NCBI GenBank assembly: GCA_033060915.1
Contig: CM065380.1
Location: 50,187,501 to 50,251,500 of the forward strand
DNA length: 64,000 bases
DNA from: Euryodendron excelsum
Taxonomy: Eukaryota; Streptophyta; Magnoliopsida; Ericales; Pentaphylacaceae
Direction of reading: 5' to 3'
Under the pieces are notes generated by a model. It was not told the origin of the DNA, did no database searches, and saw only the letters and a program-made list of their open reading frames with translations. The position numbers were made by a program, and so were the translations under genes. Below, piece by piece: positions 36,629 through 48,049 of the stretch (position 1 is the first letter of the stretch; the number at the start of each line of letters is the position of its first letter).

Positions 36629-36722
36629 CTGAGGGATGATGTAGTGAGGTTGCCGGAGGATGCTGCCGCCGGCGACGGGGAACTGAGCAGTGAGAAATGG
36701 CCACCCGCACGGGGCACGGGGG
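36629..36722 (-). other. Probable non-coding exon 2 of the SR gene
   Basis: On the minus strand the acceptor TTAACTGTTCACAG and the donor CCCTCAG/GTACAC bracket 94 GC-rich bases. The base composition stands out from the AT-rich surroundings. It contains no conserved protein signal and is best read as a 5'UTR exon of a minus-strand gene; the nearest such gene downstream is the SR factor. Confidence 0.5.
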
Positions 36723-36793
36723 CTGTGAACAGTTAACGCCACGGACCAAACCAAAGACGGTAAGAATTGAAGAACTGTTGTGAGAGAGAGTAC

Positions 36794-36895
36794 CTGGAGG
36801 CCGAAGCAGTCGAGCTGAGGAGGAGGAGGAGGAGCCGAACGACGAAGTGCTGAGGGCATCAGTGTCGAACTGATCTAGTGAAGCGAAACACAAAA
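36794..36895 (-). other. Probable non-coding exon 1 of the SR gene
   Basis: A GC-rich minus-strand stretch with CTCCTCCTCCTCCTC ends at a strong donor (GGCCTCCAG/GTACTC, 36794/36793). A 71-base intron separates it from the next exon. It is the likely transcription start region; the exact start near 36890 is not determined. Confidence 0.45.
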
Positions 36896-37199
36896 CAAAG
36901 CCCTAATTTTTTTCGCTGTACTATTATTATTAGGGGAATGCTAAGGAGAGGCTTTCTGTCAACCGCTTTTCGACCATCGCGCTATCCTGCTGCCACGCGT
37001 TCAATTGCTTTTCTAATGTACTGAGAAACCGGATGTGTATTCACGCCCATGACATTTTGACAAAGGAGCCGTCAATTCAATCCAGTGTCTTGATATAAAA
37101 AGTAATATTAAATTCCAAAAGACTAAAACAGCCTAGTTTTTGTTCTTTTCAATTTGTTAAGTACCATTCACAACTTGATATACTGAGAGCAGCAAAAAT

Positions 37200-37395
37200 A
37201 AGAGTGTGTTTGATATTCATGGAAGGAAATAAAAAGGAAGAGAAGGAGAAATAGGAAAAAAAATAGGAGAAAAAATTGAGTTTTTTCTTTGTTTAATTAA
37301 AAAAAGAATAATAGAAGAAAATTAACTTTCCATCCTACAAATCTAATAAGAAAAGAGAATAATTTTTTCTATTTCTCTTCTCTTCCCAAGTATCG
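37200..37395. repeat. Purine/pyrimidine foldback element, copy 1
   Basis: A left arm rich in GGAAGG/GAGAAGG is followed after an AT-rich centre by a right arm rich in TTCTCTTCTCTTCCC, so the two can pair. Its shape is like copies at 38225-38600, 40260-40480 and 41150-41360. Confidence 0.5.
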
Positions 37396-38224
37396 AACAA
37401 TGCTAAATATTTGACTGATTACTACTTCAAGCTCATTGAAAATCACTATTTATATAAATTATATAAACTTTATATATTTTACATGCATGATGGATGGTCA
37501 CAAGGAGGGGTGCAGAAGGATCGAATTTAGACCAATAATTAGAGCAAAACACAAGATTGTCAAAAGCAACTTCAAACTTTAATAATTTTCTTTCTTTTTT
37601 TTTCACAGTGTGTAAAAAAAAGCTTTATATATATTTTTCTAATTAAATCGTTCCATAAGTGCCAATGTACAATACATAAATAATTTAAAGTCACGTATCA
37701 TTATAAATATATGTGATATTTTTTTATTAACACTAACGTAATATAATTTTTAATAATGACATAATTTATGGTTCATATGTACTTAGTATTTTTGGAAAGA
37801 AAAAATATAAAGCCAATGAAAATTATCAAGTCACCTAATAGCATACTTTTAATTTAAAAGAAGTTGTGTGTAATATATAACTCGATTCTTGACAGAGAAA
37901 TTCAATTGTCAGGATTTGAAGTAATTTAGTTTTATCAAACATGTCCAACTATTATTCAAAGTTATAACTTACATAGATAAAAATAATTTATATCTTAACA
38001 TATTTTAGCAAAAATTGAGTTACCAAAAAAAAAAGACCAAAGTTAAATCAACATGTACGGACACTTTTAATAGCCTTAATTTGGAGTGCCTTCGACCACC
38101 AACTTCAGTCACTCAGTGCTCATCTTTAATAATCTTACAGGTATGTCAAAACTCACAGTGTTTAGTTTTAAAGATTAATCACTTATAATTTAATTGAAAA
38201 AATTGTTCTAAATTGACAATTTTT

Positions 38225-38600
38225 TTTAAAAAATTCTTTCCCAATTTGATGTTGCATAGGAAGAAAAGTGAATGAAAAAGGAAAAGAAAGGAAAAAAATT
38301 ATTTCTCTTTATTTCTCTCTTTATTTTTATATTTTTATTTATAAAACTAAATAAAAAAACAAAATTAAAATTTTTTTCCTTCCCTTCAGTTCTCTCTTCA
38401 AAATTCATACAAATTTAACAACTTGTTTAAAACTCGAGGAAGGAAAAAAAAAATGAAGGAAAATTACTATTTACTATTATTTTTCTGTCTAATTTTGTAA
38501 AAAAAAATAAAAAAATAATTAATTTAAAAAAAAAATTTCTCTTTATTTTTTCTTTTATTTTTTTGTCCCTTCATCTTTCCTCCTCAAAGTTTCAAACAGT
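38225..38600. repeat. Purine/pyrimidine foldback elements, two in tandem
   Basis: Unit 1 (about 38255-38405) runs from AGGAAGAAAAG...GGAAAAGAAAGG to TTCCTTCCCTTCAG. Unit 2 (about 38435-38600) runs from CGAGGAAGGAAAA to CCCTTCATCTTTCCTCCTC. Both arms are complementary in kind. Confidence 0.5.
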
Positions 38601-38689
38601 CTGTAAAGTTGAGAAAAAGACGAGAGAAAGATCAAACATTATATAATGGAACAATATTTTATGACTTTTTTTGCTGATGTAACAGGTGT

Positions 38690-38960
38690 TCAGTTCCGGT
38701 TTAACATTTCAATTCCTTGAACGTGCGGGTGCTGAAGCGACTGATGGCACAGCTGTCGCTAGCATTACTCCTATTATTATAGATAAAGAAACGGACGGTT
38801 CTGTTGAACCGGATAGGATTCTACGGCCTACGGTTCAACTGGGTTTCTGGCTTTTCACCTTACACTGTTTAGGGGTTGACCGGACCTTTTTTTGGCTAAC
38901 CAGTTGAATCGGCAGGTCACGTCCGATTTTTAAACCATTGCTTCAGCCGCTATTTGCCTG
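38690..38960. other. Repeat-like GC-richer block
   Basis: It contains GGTT/AACC-rich words (GTTGAACCGGATAGG, GGGGTTGACCGGACC, CCAGTTGAATCGG) typical of a non-coding plant repeat. A 73-codon open frame exists but matches no family known to me, and I do not call it a gene. Confidence 0.35.
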
Positions 38961-38971
38961 TATAATACACG

Positions 38972-38974
<3 letters not shown>

Positions 38975-39006
<32 letters not shown>

Positions 39007-39650
39007 GTTATATTTGTCCTTATATTTTATTTCTTTTTTATATAGCGTTCTAAATGTTCAGATATTTTTAAAATGTCACGTCACAAGGGCAATTGATTAG
39101 ATAACTATTGAATTTATTCTATATAATATATATATATATAAGATTAGTTTTATAATATAAATAAAATATATATATATAATATCAGATTGTCAAGACTCTT
39201 TCTAAACTTAATATTTTTAAAAAAAATTATTATAATTAAATAAAATATTATATATATATATATATCAATATCTATTTACATTTTAAAGTCACGATACGAT
39301 GTATTAGTTATATATATAACATAAAATTAGTTTTGTAAGATACATAAAATATATATATATATAATATTAGATTGCCAAAATTTTTTCTGAACTTAATATT
39401 TAAAAAAAATTGATTATAATTAAATAAAATAATATTTATATATCAATATCCATTTACATTTTAGAGATACGATAAAATTGTATAATTAATTAAAATACCA
39501 CGTCACATGGATAATGAGTTAGATAACTATTGAATTTGTTTGTTTATTTAACCCATTCTATTACTATTGTAAGATAGATAGATAGATAGATATATAAAAT
39601 ATTAAATAACTATTGAATTTGCTCAGTCATTCAACTCACTCTATTATTTT
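38975..39650 (+). repeat. AT-rich dispersed repeat, copy B with internal tandem units
   Basis: It opens with a TA array like copy A, followed by TATTTGTCCTTATATTTTAT and later CAATTGATTAGATAACTATT. A unit of about 170 bases then recurs (starting near 39140 and 39315), each with AGATTGYCAARAYTYTTTCT and TTATAATTAAATAAAAT. Further TAACTATTGAATTTG blocks recur near 39520 and 39605. Confidence 0.7.
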
Positions 39651-40010
39651 TGTATCATATATAAACATAAGACAATGTCAATTTTCTAAAGTTTAAGTCT
39701 ATCTCAAATTCATCTAAAATGTAAACTATAATTATTATCAAATTTAATTTGTATATCAAGTAGGTCAATTTGAGTACAATATGTAATGTAAATATATATA
39801 TATAAGTACATTCGCCTAACATTGAAAGAAGTTTAATACGTTAAAACTACATTTTAAATTGAGTTATTATAGTATATCTATTATTTTAAGAAAAATAAAA
39901 TATAAAAATACTTACAAGTTTAATTAAAATTTATATATAACACTGAGACACGTACAACTATTGAACCCTAAATATAATAAAATTTATTTTTATCAATATA
40001 GCTATTTAAT

Positions 40011-40027
40011 CCCGTGCATTGCACGAG
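40011..40027. repeat. Palindromic motif CCCGTGCATTGCACGAG
   Basis: CGTGCA and TGCACG flank a single T. It stands at the end of a long AT-rich repeat region. Closely similar words recur in AT-rich plant repeats, but I cannot name the family. Confidence 0.4.
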
Positions 40028-40259
40028 TTAACCGCTAATATATACATACACACATATCGTGACACCACGTGTAACGCTTTCAGGAAAGCGGCACACCGTA
40101 ACGTTACTATGTGGGGACCTAATGGACATTTACAGGAACTTGAAAATTATTTAATAAAAACTGCTGAACGGAGGAAATTCTGTTGGGACTTGAGAGAAAA
40201 AAACAATAATTGCTCGGAAATTGTACGGGTGCAAAACTCTCTTTAAATTTGGGAGAAAC

Positions 40260-40480
40260 CTTCTCAAAATATTTGAAAAAAGTTCTAATAACTCTTAACG
40301 ATGTGTTTAAATTTTAAATTTGTTGAGAAAAAAAATAAAAAAGAATATAAAATTATATTTTATTTCAATTGTGAAAAACTAAAGGGTAAAGAACATAAAA
40401 AATAAATAGGTAAGAATTTAAAATTTCTTATTTTTTTTCTCTACTTTTTCATTTTTTTACTCAATAAATTTGGAATCTAA
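40260..40480. repeat. Foldback-like block, copy 3
   Basis: A-rich/purine-rich left half (GAGAAAAAAAATAAAAAAGA) and T-rich/pyrimidine-rich right half (TTTTTTCTCTACTTTTTCAT). It is AT-richer and more degraded than the others. Confidence 0.35.
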
Positions 40481-40585
40481 ACATAGCATAAGAAAACTTT
40501 TAGAATACTTTTAGAATACTTAATGAAAACACTTGGAAAAAGTTACAAAAATTGTTGGAAAACTCTGCAAAAATTTGAAGTAATG

Positions 40586-40616
<31 letters not shown>

Positions 40617-41149
40617 AATTCTTTACATACATTTCTACTAAGTATTTCAAATGTTTCCACTAAGTCTCTTAAAGGTATCGTTTAAGTTTTGCATAAGTTT
40701 CTTACTAAAATTTTTACTAAGTTTCTTAAATTATTTATCCGCTTTTGCTTCTCCTTTTTTTTTATTGCATTTCTTGCATCAGTTTGCCCCAGCGTTTCTA
40801 GCTTTTGTTTCTATTCTGGTAACTAATGTAAAAAACAACTCACCTAGAAAACATAGACAAACTCTCATAAAAATTTAAGAAAAATTTTTAAGAAATGTCT
40901 TTTACCAATAGCATCGACAACCGCTACTAACAAACTCGACCTTGCAGCTTCTCACAATGCCACGATCTCCCAACTCCTCCATTCTTAGTTATCACGCACT
41001 ATTCAAACATTGCAATCACTATGAACAAATGGTTCACAACCTCCATGAGCGGCCATGACCCGCCGATCATCATTGGAAGCTATTGACAACCATTGCAAAA
41101 TCCACAAATTGTTAGGAATAAGTTTGCTTGGTTTTGAATCTTACAGGTT

Positions 41150-41360
41150 GTTTCGAACTTAAGGAATGGAAGGGAAGAGAAGAGAAAATGAAGAAAAAAT
41201 ATTTTTTTCTTCCCTATTTAGTTTTATAAAGAAAATAAAAAGAAAGTGAAGAGAAAAAGAGAAAGTAATTTAAAATTTTACTTCTCTTCCCCTCTTAGGT
41301 AGAAACTAACAAGAAAAATAAAAAGGAAAATTTTTTTTAAACCCATCCCTCCTTTCCCCC
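41150..41360. repeat. Purine/pyrimidine foldback element, copy 4
   Basis: Left arm GGAATGGAAGGGAAGAGAAG, right arm ending CCCTCCTTTCCCCCGAGTTCC. The outer arms are complementary in kind. Confidence 0.5.
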
Positions 41361-41569
41361 GAGTTCCTAATAGGCTCAGTGGTGTAGGTGGCCGATGATG
41401 GCAATGTTGGATTGATTTGCCCTTCAAAGCCATTTTTTTTTGTGTCATTATGTTTGATTCATTATAATTCTATCTTTATTTAATTTATGTGAGTAATTTA
41501 TTTTATGATACATAAGATGTTGTCATGATTCATAAGTTGAATTTTAGGCAAATTTTAGGGATAAATAAT

Positions 41570-42960
41570 ATGTTGGCCCGAATATGCAACTCAAGAGGGG
41601 TGAATTGGGTTTTGTTAAAATAATCACAAATAATGCAATCAAATTCTTAATAATCAATGAAATAGTAACCAAATAAAGAATGAACAATGCAAGTAAGTTA
41701 TAATATGCAAGGAATAAAAATAGAGCAAGAGTCAACACCAGATTTACTGAGATTCGATCACAACGTGTGATCTACGTCCTTACTCTCAAGATTCTCTTGA
41801 AAGTCTTCCACTATGCAAAAACACTTTTACACAACAAGTGCTAGTTGTCCAAGTGCCCAGCTCACTTTGTACAAGAGTTATTCCCTAACTCTCAAACTCT
41901 TCGAGTGATTTTGTCTAAGTTTCACTTAAACTTACAAGTGTTTTTAACAAGAACACTCAAACTCTCAAGTATACAAACCCCTCCTAATCAAATAAATGAA
42001 GCTTATACAAGGGTCAAGTTTCTCAAATAGTGAATGAATGAATTCAGCTGAGTAAATGCTTCAAATCTCAGCAACGAGAATGTTTCTTGAGGTAGAATTG
42101 GGAATTTCAACTCGTAATCAATGGTAATGCATTTAAATCCTTGGATTCTTATATATAAATGCTATGAGAATGTTGTATATATGGTCGTGAATTGATTATA
42201 GCCGTTGATGGTGGTTGGGAGTGCATTTAATGCAATATCACGCTGATAGGCCATTTGAAAAATTAGCTGTTACAGTCGAGGAGTCAACTATTTTTCTGAA
42301 AGGGGTCTAGCCTTTTTGCTCTAGTGCCAGCGTCCTGAACCTTCTGTCCAAATGTGTCAACCCCTAAGAAATAGGAATCGACCCACCAAACTTCAACAAG
42401 GCTTTGTCTAGATGTGTCAACTCTTGAGAAATAAGGAGTCAACCCTTTTTAGACCGTCTTCAAAACTTTGCATACTAGACCAATGTGTCAACTCTTTTTC
42501 TGAAGGAGTTGACTCTTTTTCTAGGCAGATTATGGTCCAAGCCATTGTCTCCATACGTCAACTCTTGAGCTGGAGAAGTCGACTCTTTTTGCCTGGAGAG
42601 GTATAAGGAATAAGGAATAATACTAACAATAACAATGACAAACACAACAACAACAATATAAATTGAAACAAAAAGACACACAAGATGAAATCTTACCAAA
42701 TAAAGTACAATAAGGAGAGAAACAAAATAGAGATTATATTAACAAGAGAAAGAGAGGTTAAGAATGCGTGGTGCCTTCAACAATGGGTGAAAGGTCCCTT
42801 TTATAGACAAAAGAAAAGCACTGTTCCCGATTCCAAAATTACAATTACAAATTCGAGGGAAACAAAACAAAATAACTTTATACAAAAGTTAAAAGTTGCT
42901 TTATAAAAACAAAGACGCATAATAGTGGTGGGTCCCAAATGAGTTCGAGTCAGTTGGCCA
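41570..42960 (-). other. LTR-like retrotransposon sequence, unassigned
   Basis: A block near 41585 (AACTCAAGAGGGGTGAATTG) resembles a word common at LTR ends of long copia elements, here in reverse orientation. From 42240 to 42600 the theme GTCAACTC...GAGTCGACTC recurs several times. No coding domain, PBS or second LTR was found, so the borders are uncertain. Confidence 0.35.
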
Positions 42961-43038
42961 TTTGCATCAAAGGCAAGATGCCTTCTTGTCGTTTAGTGCA
43001 ACAGCTGAAATGTGAAGATATTTCTTCACATTAGACAG

Positions 43039-43368
43039 CTACTTTTTGTCGTCCTTATCCTTATTTGACGAAACATGAGAGCGAGGTCTTCTTGACTTTT
43101 TCTTGGCTATTATCTCAAGTATGGCATCAAAAAGATCCTCTGTGGTCTCAGTAGGATCCGAGTCATATTCATCCTCATCGGGATCCTGTGATTCGCTTGC
43201 TAGACAGATGTGATGAGAGAATTGGGAGTTCATCTCTGCATCAGAATCTGAATCAGATTTAAATGTAGCCAAAAATTTTCCTTTTAATTGGCGCAAACAT
43301 TCATACATTAATTCTTTATCTGTCATGAGAGGATTTTGAATTTTTAATGCATTTTTCATAATATTCAA
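43039..43368 (-). CDS. Unknown acidic protein, probably retroelement-derived
   Basis: A 109-codon minus-strand frame, MNIMKNALKIQNPLMTDKEL..., has an acidic middle (DPDEDEYDSDP) and a basic tail (KKKSRRPRSHVSSNKDKDDKK). I do not recognise the family. It abuts the plus-strand pararetroviral sequence head to head. It may be a piece of a Gag-like or viral protein left by a rearrangement. Expression is doubtful. Confidence 0.3.
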   Translation of the reverse strand: MNIMKNALKIQNPLMTDKELMYECLRQLKGKFLATFKSDSDSDAEMNSQFSHHICLASESQDPDEDEYDSDPTETTEDLFDAILEIIAKKKSRRPRSHVSSNKDKDDKK

Positions 43369-43373
43369 TTTGG

Positions 43374-44215
43374 ATGCACAAGGATAAGATTAGCTCTTTG
43401 GAACTCAAATACTTGTTGATAATCCTTTACAATAACAGCTATTTCTGCTACAGTCTTGTTCAAATCTTTGTCCATTTTAGATCACCATCCAACATAGAAT
43501 TGGCGATAGAGACAAAGAATGTTATCTTGGTCCTTTTTGACAATAGGAGTCCATTTCCAAATCTAAGGTACTCCAAATTCAGTGAAGAAATGTAGGAGAT
43601 TGGATCTATCCATATAATGGGCTAGGTCCATTATCCCTCACAGACACCAATCTATTGGATGCTGCAAGTTTGAATACCAAAATCCATGGTTATAATTTTA
43701 AATCAGGATTTGAGCCACTGTGTCTCAGTTATAGGATTTATTTTAAAAGTTCTTCACACACTTACACCTAATTGTAAGTTGTTTAGTCCCTCTAAAAATA
43801 CTGTTGTAATTGAATCTAATCTTCTTAACTCTAATATAGCTACTAATCGGTAGATCACCTTAGATGAAATTCAATTCCTAGAGACATGGCAACTTCAACA
43901 AGCTGTTCCACCTGCTCCTTTAATTCAGGAAGAACTGGATCAAATTATCCAAACCCCTGAAGGAGATATAGAAGTAAGATTTACTTCTCGATCTTCTCAA
44001 GAATCGAGATCAAGATCTCTTTCCAGATCTTCTTATACTAGGTCTTTAATTCCTCTTTATAAGATTTCTCTTCCAGAAACCTCTAGAGTTTCTACCTCTA
44101 GACTTTCTAATAATATTGAGTCTATTAGGATCTCTGACCAACGGATTCCTCATGGAATCTCTAAATCTTTAGTAGAAATACGTATTACCTCTTAAATGGA
44201 TTTTTGTTTTTAATG
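43374..44215 (+). pseudogene. Endogenous pararetrovirus: movement-protein region
   Basis: Broken frames precede the coat-protein region in the position of the movement protein of the Caulimoviridae. Recognisable blocks are IETKNVILVLFDNRSPFPNL (about 43510), LGPLSLTDTNLLDAASLNTK (about 43622, new frame) and a Ser/Arg-rich tail near 43970-44040. There are frame changes near 43605 and multiple stops. Assignment as movement protein rests on position and general style; it is not certain. Confidence 0.55.
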
Positions 44216-44338
44216 GATTTAAGTCTAGGAAGTTCAATAAGAGTAATCCTTAATAAAGAATTGTTCTAATCATATTATAAACCTTTTTGTGATTGGTATT
44301 TTTCTAGTTTCAGTTTAACTGAATTAGAAATTGATCAT

Positions 44339-45990
44339 TTGAGTCAAACTCAACAAATAAAACATTTTGTTCCATGGTTTCTTCAATATTATATAGAAAC
44401 TCACTATATTCATGTACTTGAAGAAAAAGCTTGGATGATAGATACTAGATTTGTTATTCATTCTATTTTTTCTCCTACTGAACCTTTAAAAGTTATTAGT
44501 TCTTCAACTTCTCAAGTTCTAAAGGCTAATGCTTATGTGAAACTTTCTGTGGTTGACTTAGTGTTTATCACTATGAAAGAGCTGAATTAAGCTTTTAAAC
44601 AGAGTAATTATACAAATTTATATTTGCAAACAATTGGTCAACAATTGTTACATCTTGATTATAAACTAGATCAATTACACACGAAGAGTTCTCAAATGAA
44701 ACTTCAAGAGGTTAAACCCTCTAAGGAAGCCAAAGCTACCTTACAACCCCCTATGGAGGTTAAAGGATTTAAATCAGAATCTATAAATGAATTTGTTTCA
44801 GTCCTAGAAAAGAAATTGCAATCTTTTCAAATTTCTACTCTTTCTGTAAAATCAGATCATACTTTTGATCAAGATATCTCTGATCAAGATGATAATATTT
44901 ATAATTTTGAATCTGAACTCAATAAAATTGAGACTAAACTTAGACGTTTAGAACACTATTATTATAAAAGACCTACACCTCAAGATGTACCATTTGATGA
45001 AAATAATAATTTTATTCAAAATAATTATCAAGGTAATTTCATCTATGAATAGAATCTTGATGGTCTTGCTGATAAACAGATATTTAACATGTGTCATTGT
45101 ATCTGTATGTATAGTACAATTTGTAAATAGAGTGGTAATAGTGATAAAACCATAGCCCAAATGGTAATAAGTGGATTTACTGGTACCATCAAAGGATGGT
45201 GGGATAATTATTTGTCCCTTACTGCAAAATTTGAAATCATAGATGCAGTTAAACAGGAACCTTCTTTTATCTCAACTGATCCTAACCATGTTACGATTAC
45301 TGAGCAGTCAGTTTATACACTGATTCTAGCTATATGTGAACATTTTACTAGAAGATATTCTAGTAATAATGAAAACATTATGACACTTCTTCAAATTTTT
45401 AGATGTCCTACTCTTACTCATTTTAGATGGTATAATGATATATACCTTAATCGTGTTATGCAACTTCTAGATGCTAATAATGAGCATTAGAAGTCTAAAT
45501 TTATTGATGGTCTTCCTTTTCTCTTTTCTGAAAGAGTTAGAAAGGCTCTCAGAGATTGAAGTGATGGTATTTCTATTCCCTATTCTAACTATTCTTTTGG
45601 TAGTCTTATAGATACCTGTATTCAAGAAAGATTAGCTTTATGTAATGACATTAAGTTAAAAAGTTAGCTTAAAAAGCAAAAACTCACTGAGAAGTCTCAA
45701 CTTGGAGATTTCTGTGATAATTTTACTATGGATATGCCCAAACCTCCTCCAGATCGTCATACTCGATCTAAAGGTAAGAAAAAATCTTCTAAATCCGCCT
45801 ATAGGAAAAAGAAGAAGCATACTCATGATGCTTTCTCAAGTTAACCTTCTAAAAAATTTGTCAAAAAATCTTCTTTTAAAAAGAAATCATCTACTTCTAA
45901 AAAGGAAATTAAATGTTGGAAGTTTGGCAAATTTGGCCACTTTGCCAATAAATGTCTTACTAAGAAGAAGTTAAATGAACTTTAAATTGA
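44339..45990 (+). pseudogene. Endogenous pararetrovirus: coat-protein region
   Basis: Several frames separated by stops cover a capsid-like region. Blocks include GTIKGWWDNYLSL (about 45185) and FIDGLPFLFSERVRKAL (about 45500). A Lys/Ser-rich stretch leads to a zinc-knuckle motif CWKFGKFGHFANKC at 45914-45955, in which the second Cys is Phe. This order (capsid, then zinc knuckle) is that of caulimovirid polyproteins. At least five stops and some frame changes prevent expression as one protein. Confidence 0.8.
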
Positions 45991-46205
45991 TGAACAACTA
46001 AAAGATATTTTAGCTAAATTATTTTTGAATAGTGGAAGTGAACCTGAAGACTCTAAACCAGAAGGTTTTGAGTCTCATGAATTAGATCAGGTTCAAGAAG
46101 ATGATATTTCGTCTTCTAGTAATACTGAACCAGACAAGAAAGACTCTTATCCCTGCAATTGATATGTATGGTTTAAGTATTAATATGCTTACTCAAGATT
46201 AATAA

Positions 46206-46487
46206 GTGATCATAAAAATTTTAGATCAAATTTCTGATACCACAATGAAAGCTCAGATGATTGAAAATTATCTGAAACAAGTGAAAAAACAAGATGATAT
46301 TCCTAACATTACTAATGTTTATAGCATCTCTGAGGCTATGAAAAGATTTCAGAATAAACAAGAAAAACCTGTTACTTTACAGGATTTAAAAATTGAAATT
46401 AATCAGTTAAAAGTAGAGATTAAATCTCTTAAAAATGACAATTTAAGTCTTAATACTAGAGTTAATAACCTAGAATTGGGAAAATAG
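46206..46487 (+). pseudogene. Endogenous pararetrovirus: coiled-coil linker
   Basis: A 93-codon frame with heptad-like pattern at its end (KIEINQLKVEIKSLKNDNLS) lies between the zinc knuckle and the protease. It is part of the viral polyprotein relic; no specific function is assigned. Confidence 0.55.
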
Positions 46488-46511
46488 GTTTCTTCTAGTT
46501 CAAAATTAGAA

Positions 46512-46769
46512 TTGTCTAGTTCTTCTCTTCCTCAATATTTGGCTATTTTGAATGAAGTTACTTCTCAGAAGTGGTTCATTAAGATCACTTTATTCGTTCA
46601 TAACGAATTATTAATTGAAAATCTCACTGCTTTGATTGATAGTTGTGCAGATTTAAATTATGTTAAAAAGGGGTTAATTTCAACCCAATATTTTGAGAAG
46701 ACAAAACATTCTTTAACTTCTACGAGTGGTAATAAGCTATAAATATAGTATAAAATTACCGATATATAT
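46512..46769 (+). pseudogene. Endogenous pararetrovirus: protease, first part
   Basis: The aspartic protease region includes ALIDSCADLNYVKKGLI, where the active-site DSG is DSC. The homology stops at a TA-rich stretch (46761-46769), where two unrelated transposons are inserted, and resumes at 55451. Confidence 0.75.
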
Positions 46770-48049
46770 TGTCACACCCTGAAACTCGGCCTATATGGAT
46801 TTAGGGTGCATGACCGGCCAGTAGCTTGGCTACCCAAGGCTGTGTTACATAAACTGGTTGAACACCTGTGCATTTATAGTTAAAAAGATACATAACTATA
46901 GAATTAAACTTTTATAAATGGAAAGCAGAATGTGTGTCATACATAGCAGAGCTGTACCTAATCTCCAAAAAGTGAACATACCATAAAATGGGCCTATCGA
47001 AGGCCACCACAATTATAATATTATAATATTACAACATTAGGGTCTAGCCCTTATAAACGTTACATATCATAAGGCCCGTGGGCTGCAATCCAAATATCTT
47101 TGTAATGGGCCTCCCTCTAAGACGTCCCTGTTTGGCCACCTGAAAACATTTTTAGAAAACGTGAGCTAATGCTTAGTGAATAACAATGATGCATGAGCAC
47201 AAAATACCATGGACTAGCAGTTATAGCTACATATAATCAATAGGTAAACATTTGCGCAGATGGAGCATAGGCGTCGTATTAAAACGTCATACCATTTCGA
47301 AACATAATATCATCAAGGAGAGACGTGATGTACATAAATCATCATAAGCATTTGGCATATCTTGATTCTTGTTCTAAAACATAAGTGTGTTATTACCCAA
47401 CTAATATTTCTCTTCAACATATATGACAATAGCTGAACGTTTATGCATACATATCGTATACCTAGAAACGTATAAGTGTAAGCTTGAAAACGCATGGCTT
47501 ATACTACCATATCAATATAATTCGTTATTTCTAAAACATAAGGTCAAAGAAGCGAGAGACATGTCGTAGCATGCTCCCGAAGTACATGACATAACTTGTC
47601 ATTAGTATAGCATATCGTAACTTGTAAGCATACATCTTAACTCATCGTATAGCATTAGACACATCCATATTGTCGTTCTCGAAATGCAAAAGGCATAACT
47701 TTGAGAACATAGGTATCATAGCGTTATATTGGAACATTATATCGTAAGCTTTCATAATAAAATGTTATAATGTTTCGAACATAGTACCGTACGAGTGAGA
47801 CATAACACATAACATAATTTCATAAGGCATAACATACCTATCATAAGCATGTCGTGGCATGATATTGTGAGGGCATATCATCATACCATAGAAATGAGAG
47901 ATATATCGTGACATTAGTACTTGTGGAAACATACATAACTTGTCGTGAAGCATTTGAACAAATCATATTACTCATTCTAGAACATAAGTGTGTCATGTCT
48001 TTACATTAGGCAATCATATCCCTCACTTCACCCCACTTAAGAGGTTTTT

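Larger units (their letters stand above)
36900..38685. other. AT-rich intergenic DNA with foldback repeats
   Basis: No gene is seen. It contains several purine-rich then pyrimidine-rich blocks (listed separately), otherwise low-complexity AT sequence. It would include the promoter of the SR gene close to 36900. Confidence 0.6.
39651..41569. other. AT-rich intergenic DNA
   Basis: No gene was recognised. It contains a palindromic 17-mer (40011-40027), a (TA)13 array at 40586-40611 and two foldback blocks. Confidence 0.6.

Noticed and set aside
36402..36893. Long minus-strand frame across the chromovirus LTR and GA repeats
   Set aside because: It reads through an LTR, a microsatellite and two introns; the splice signals explain the region better than one protein.
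38686..38907. 73-codon plus-strand frame
   Set aside because: The sequence is made of repeat-like GGTT/AACC words and has no homologue known to me.
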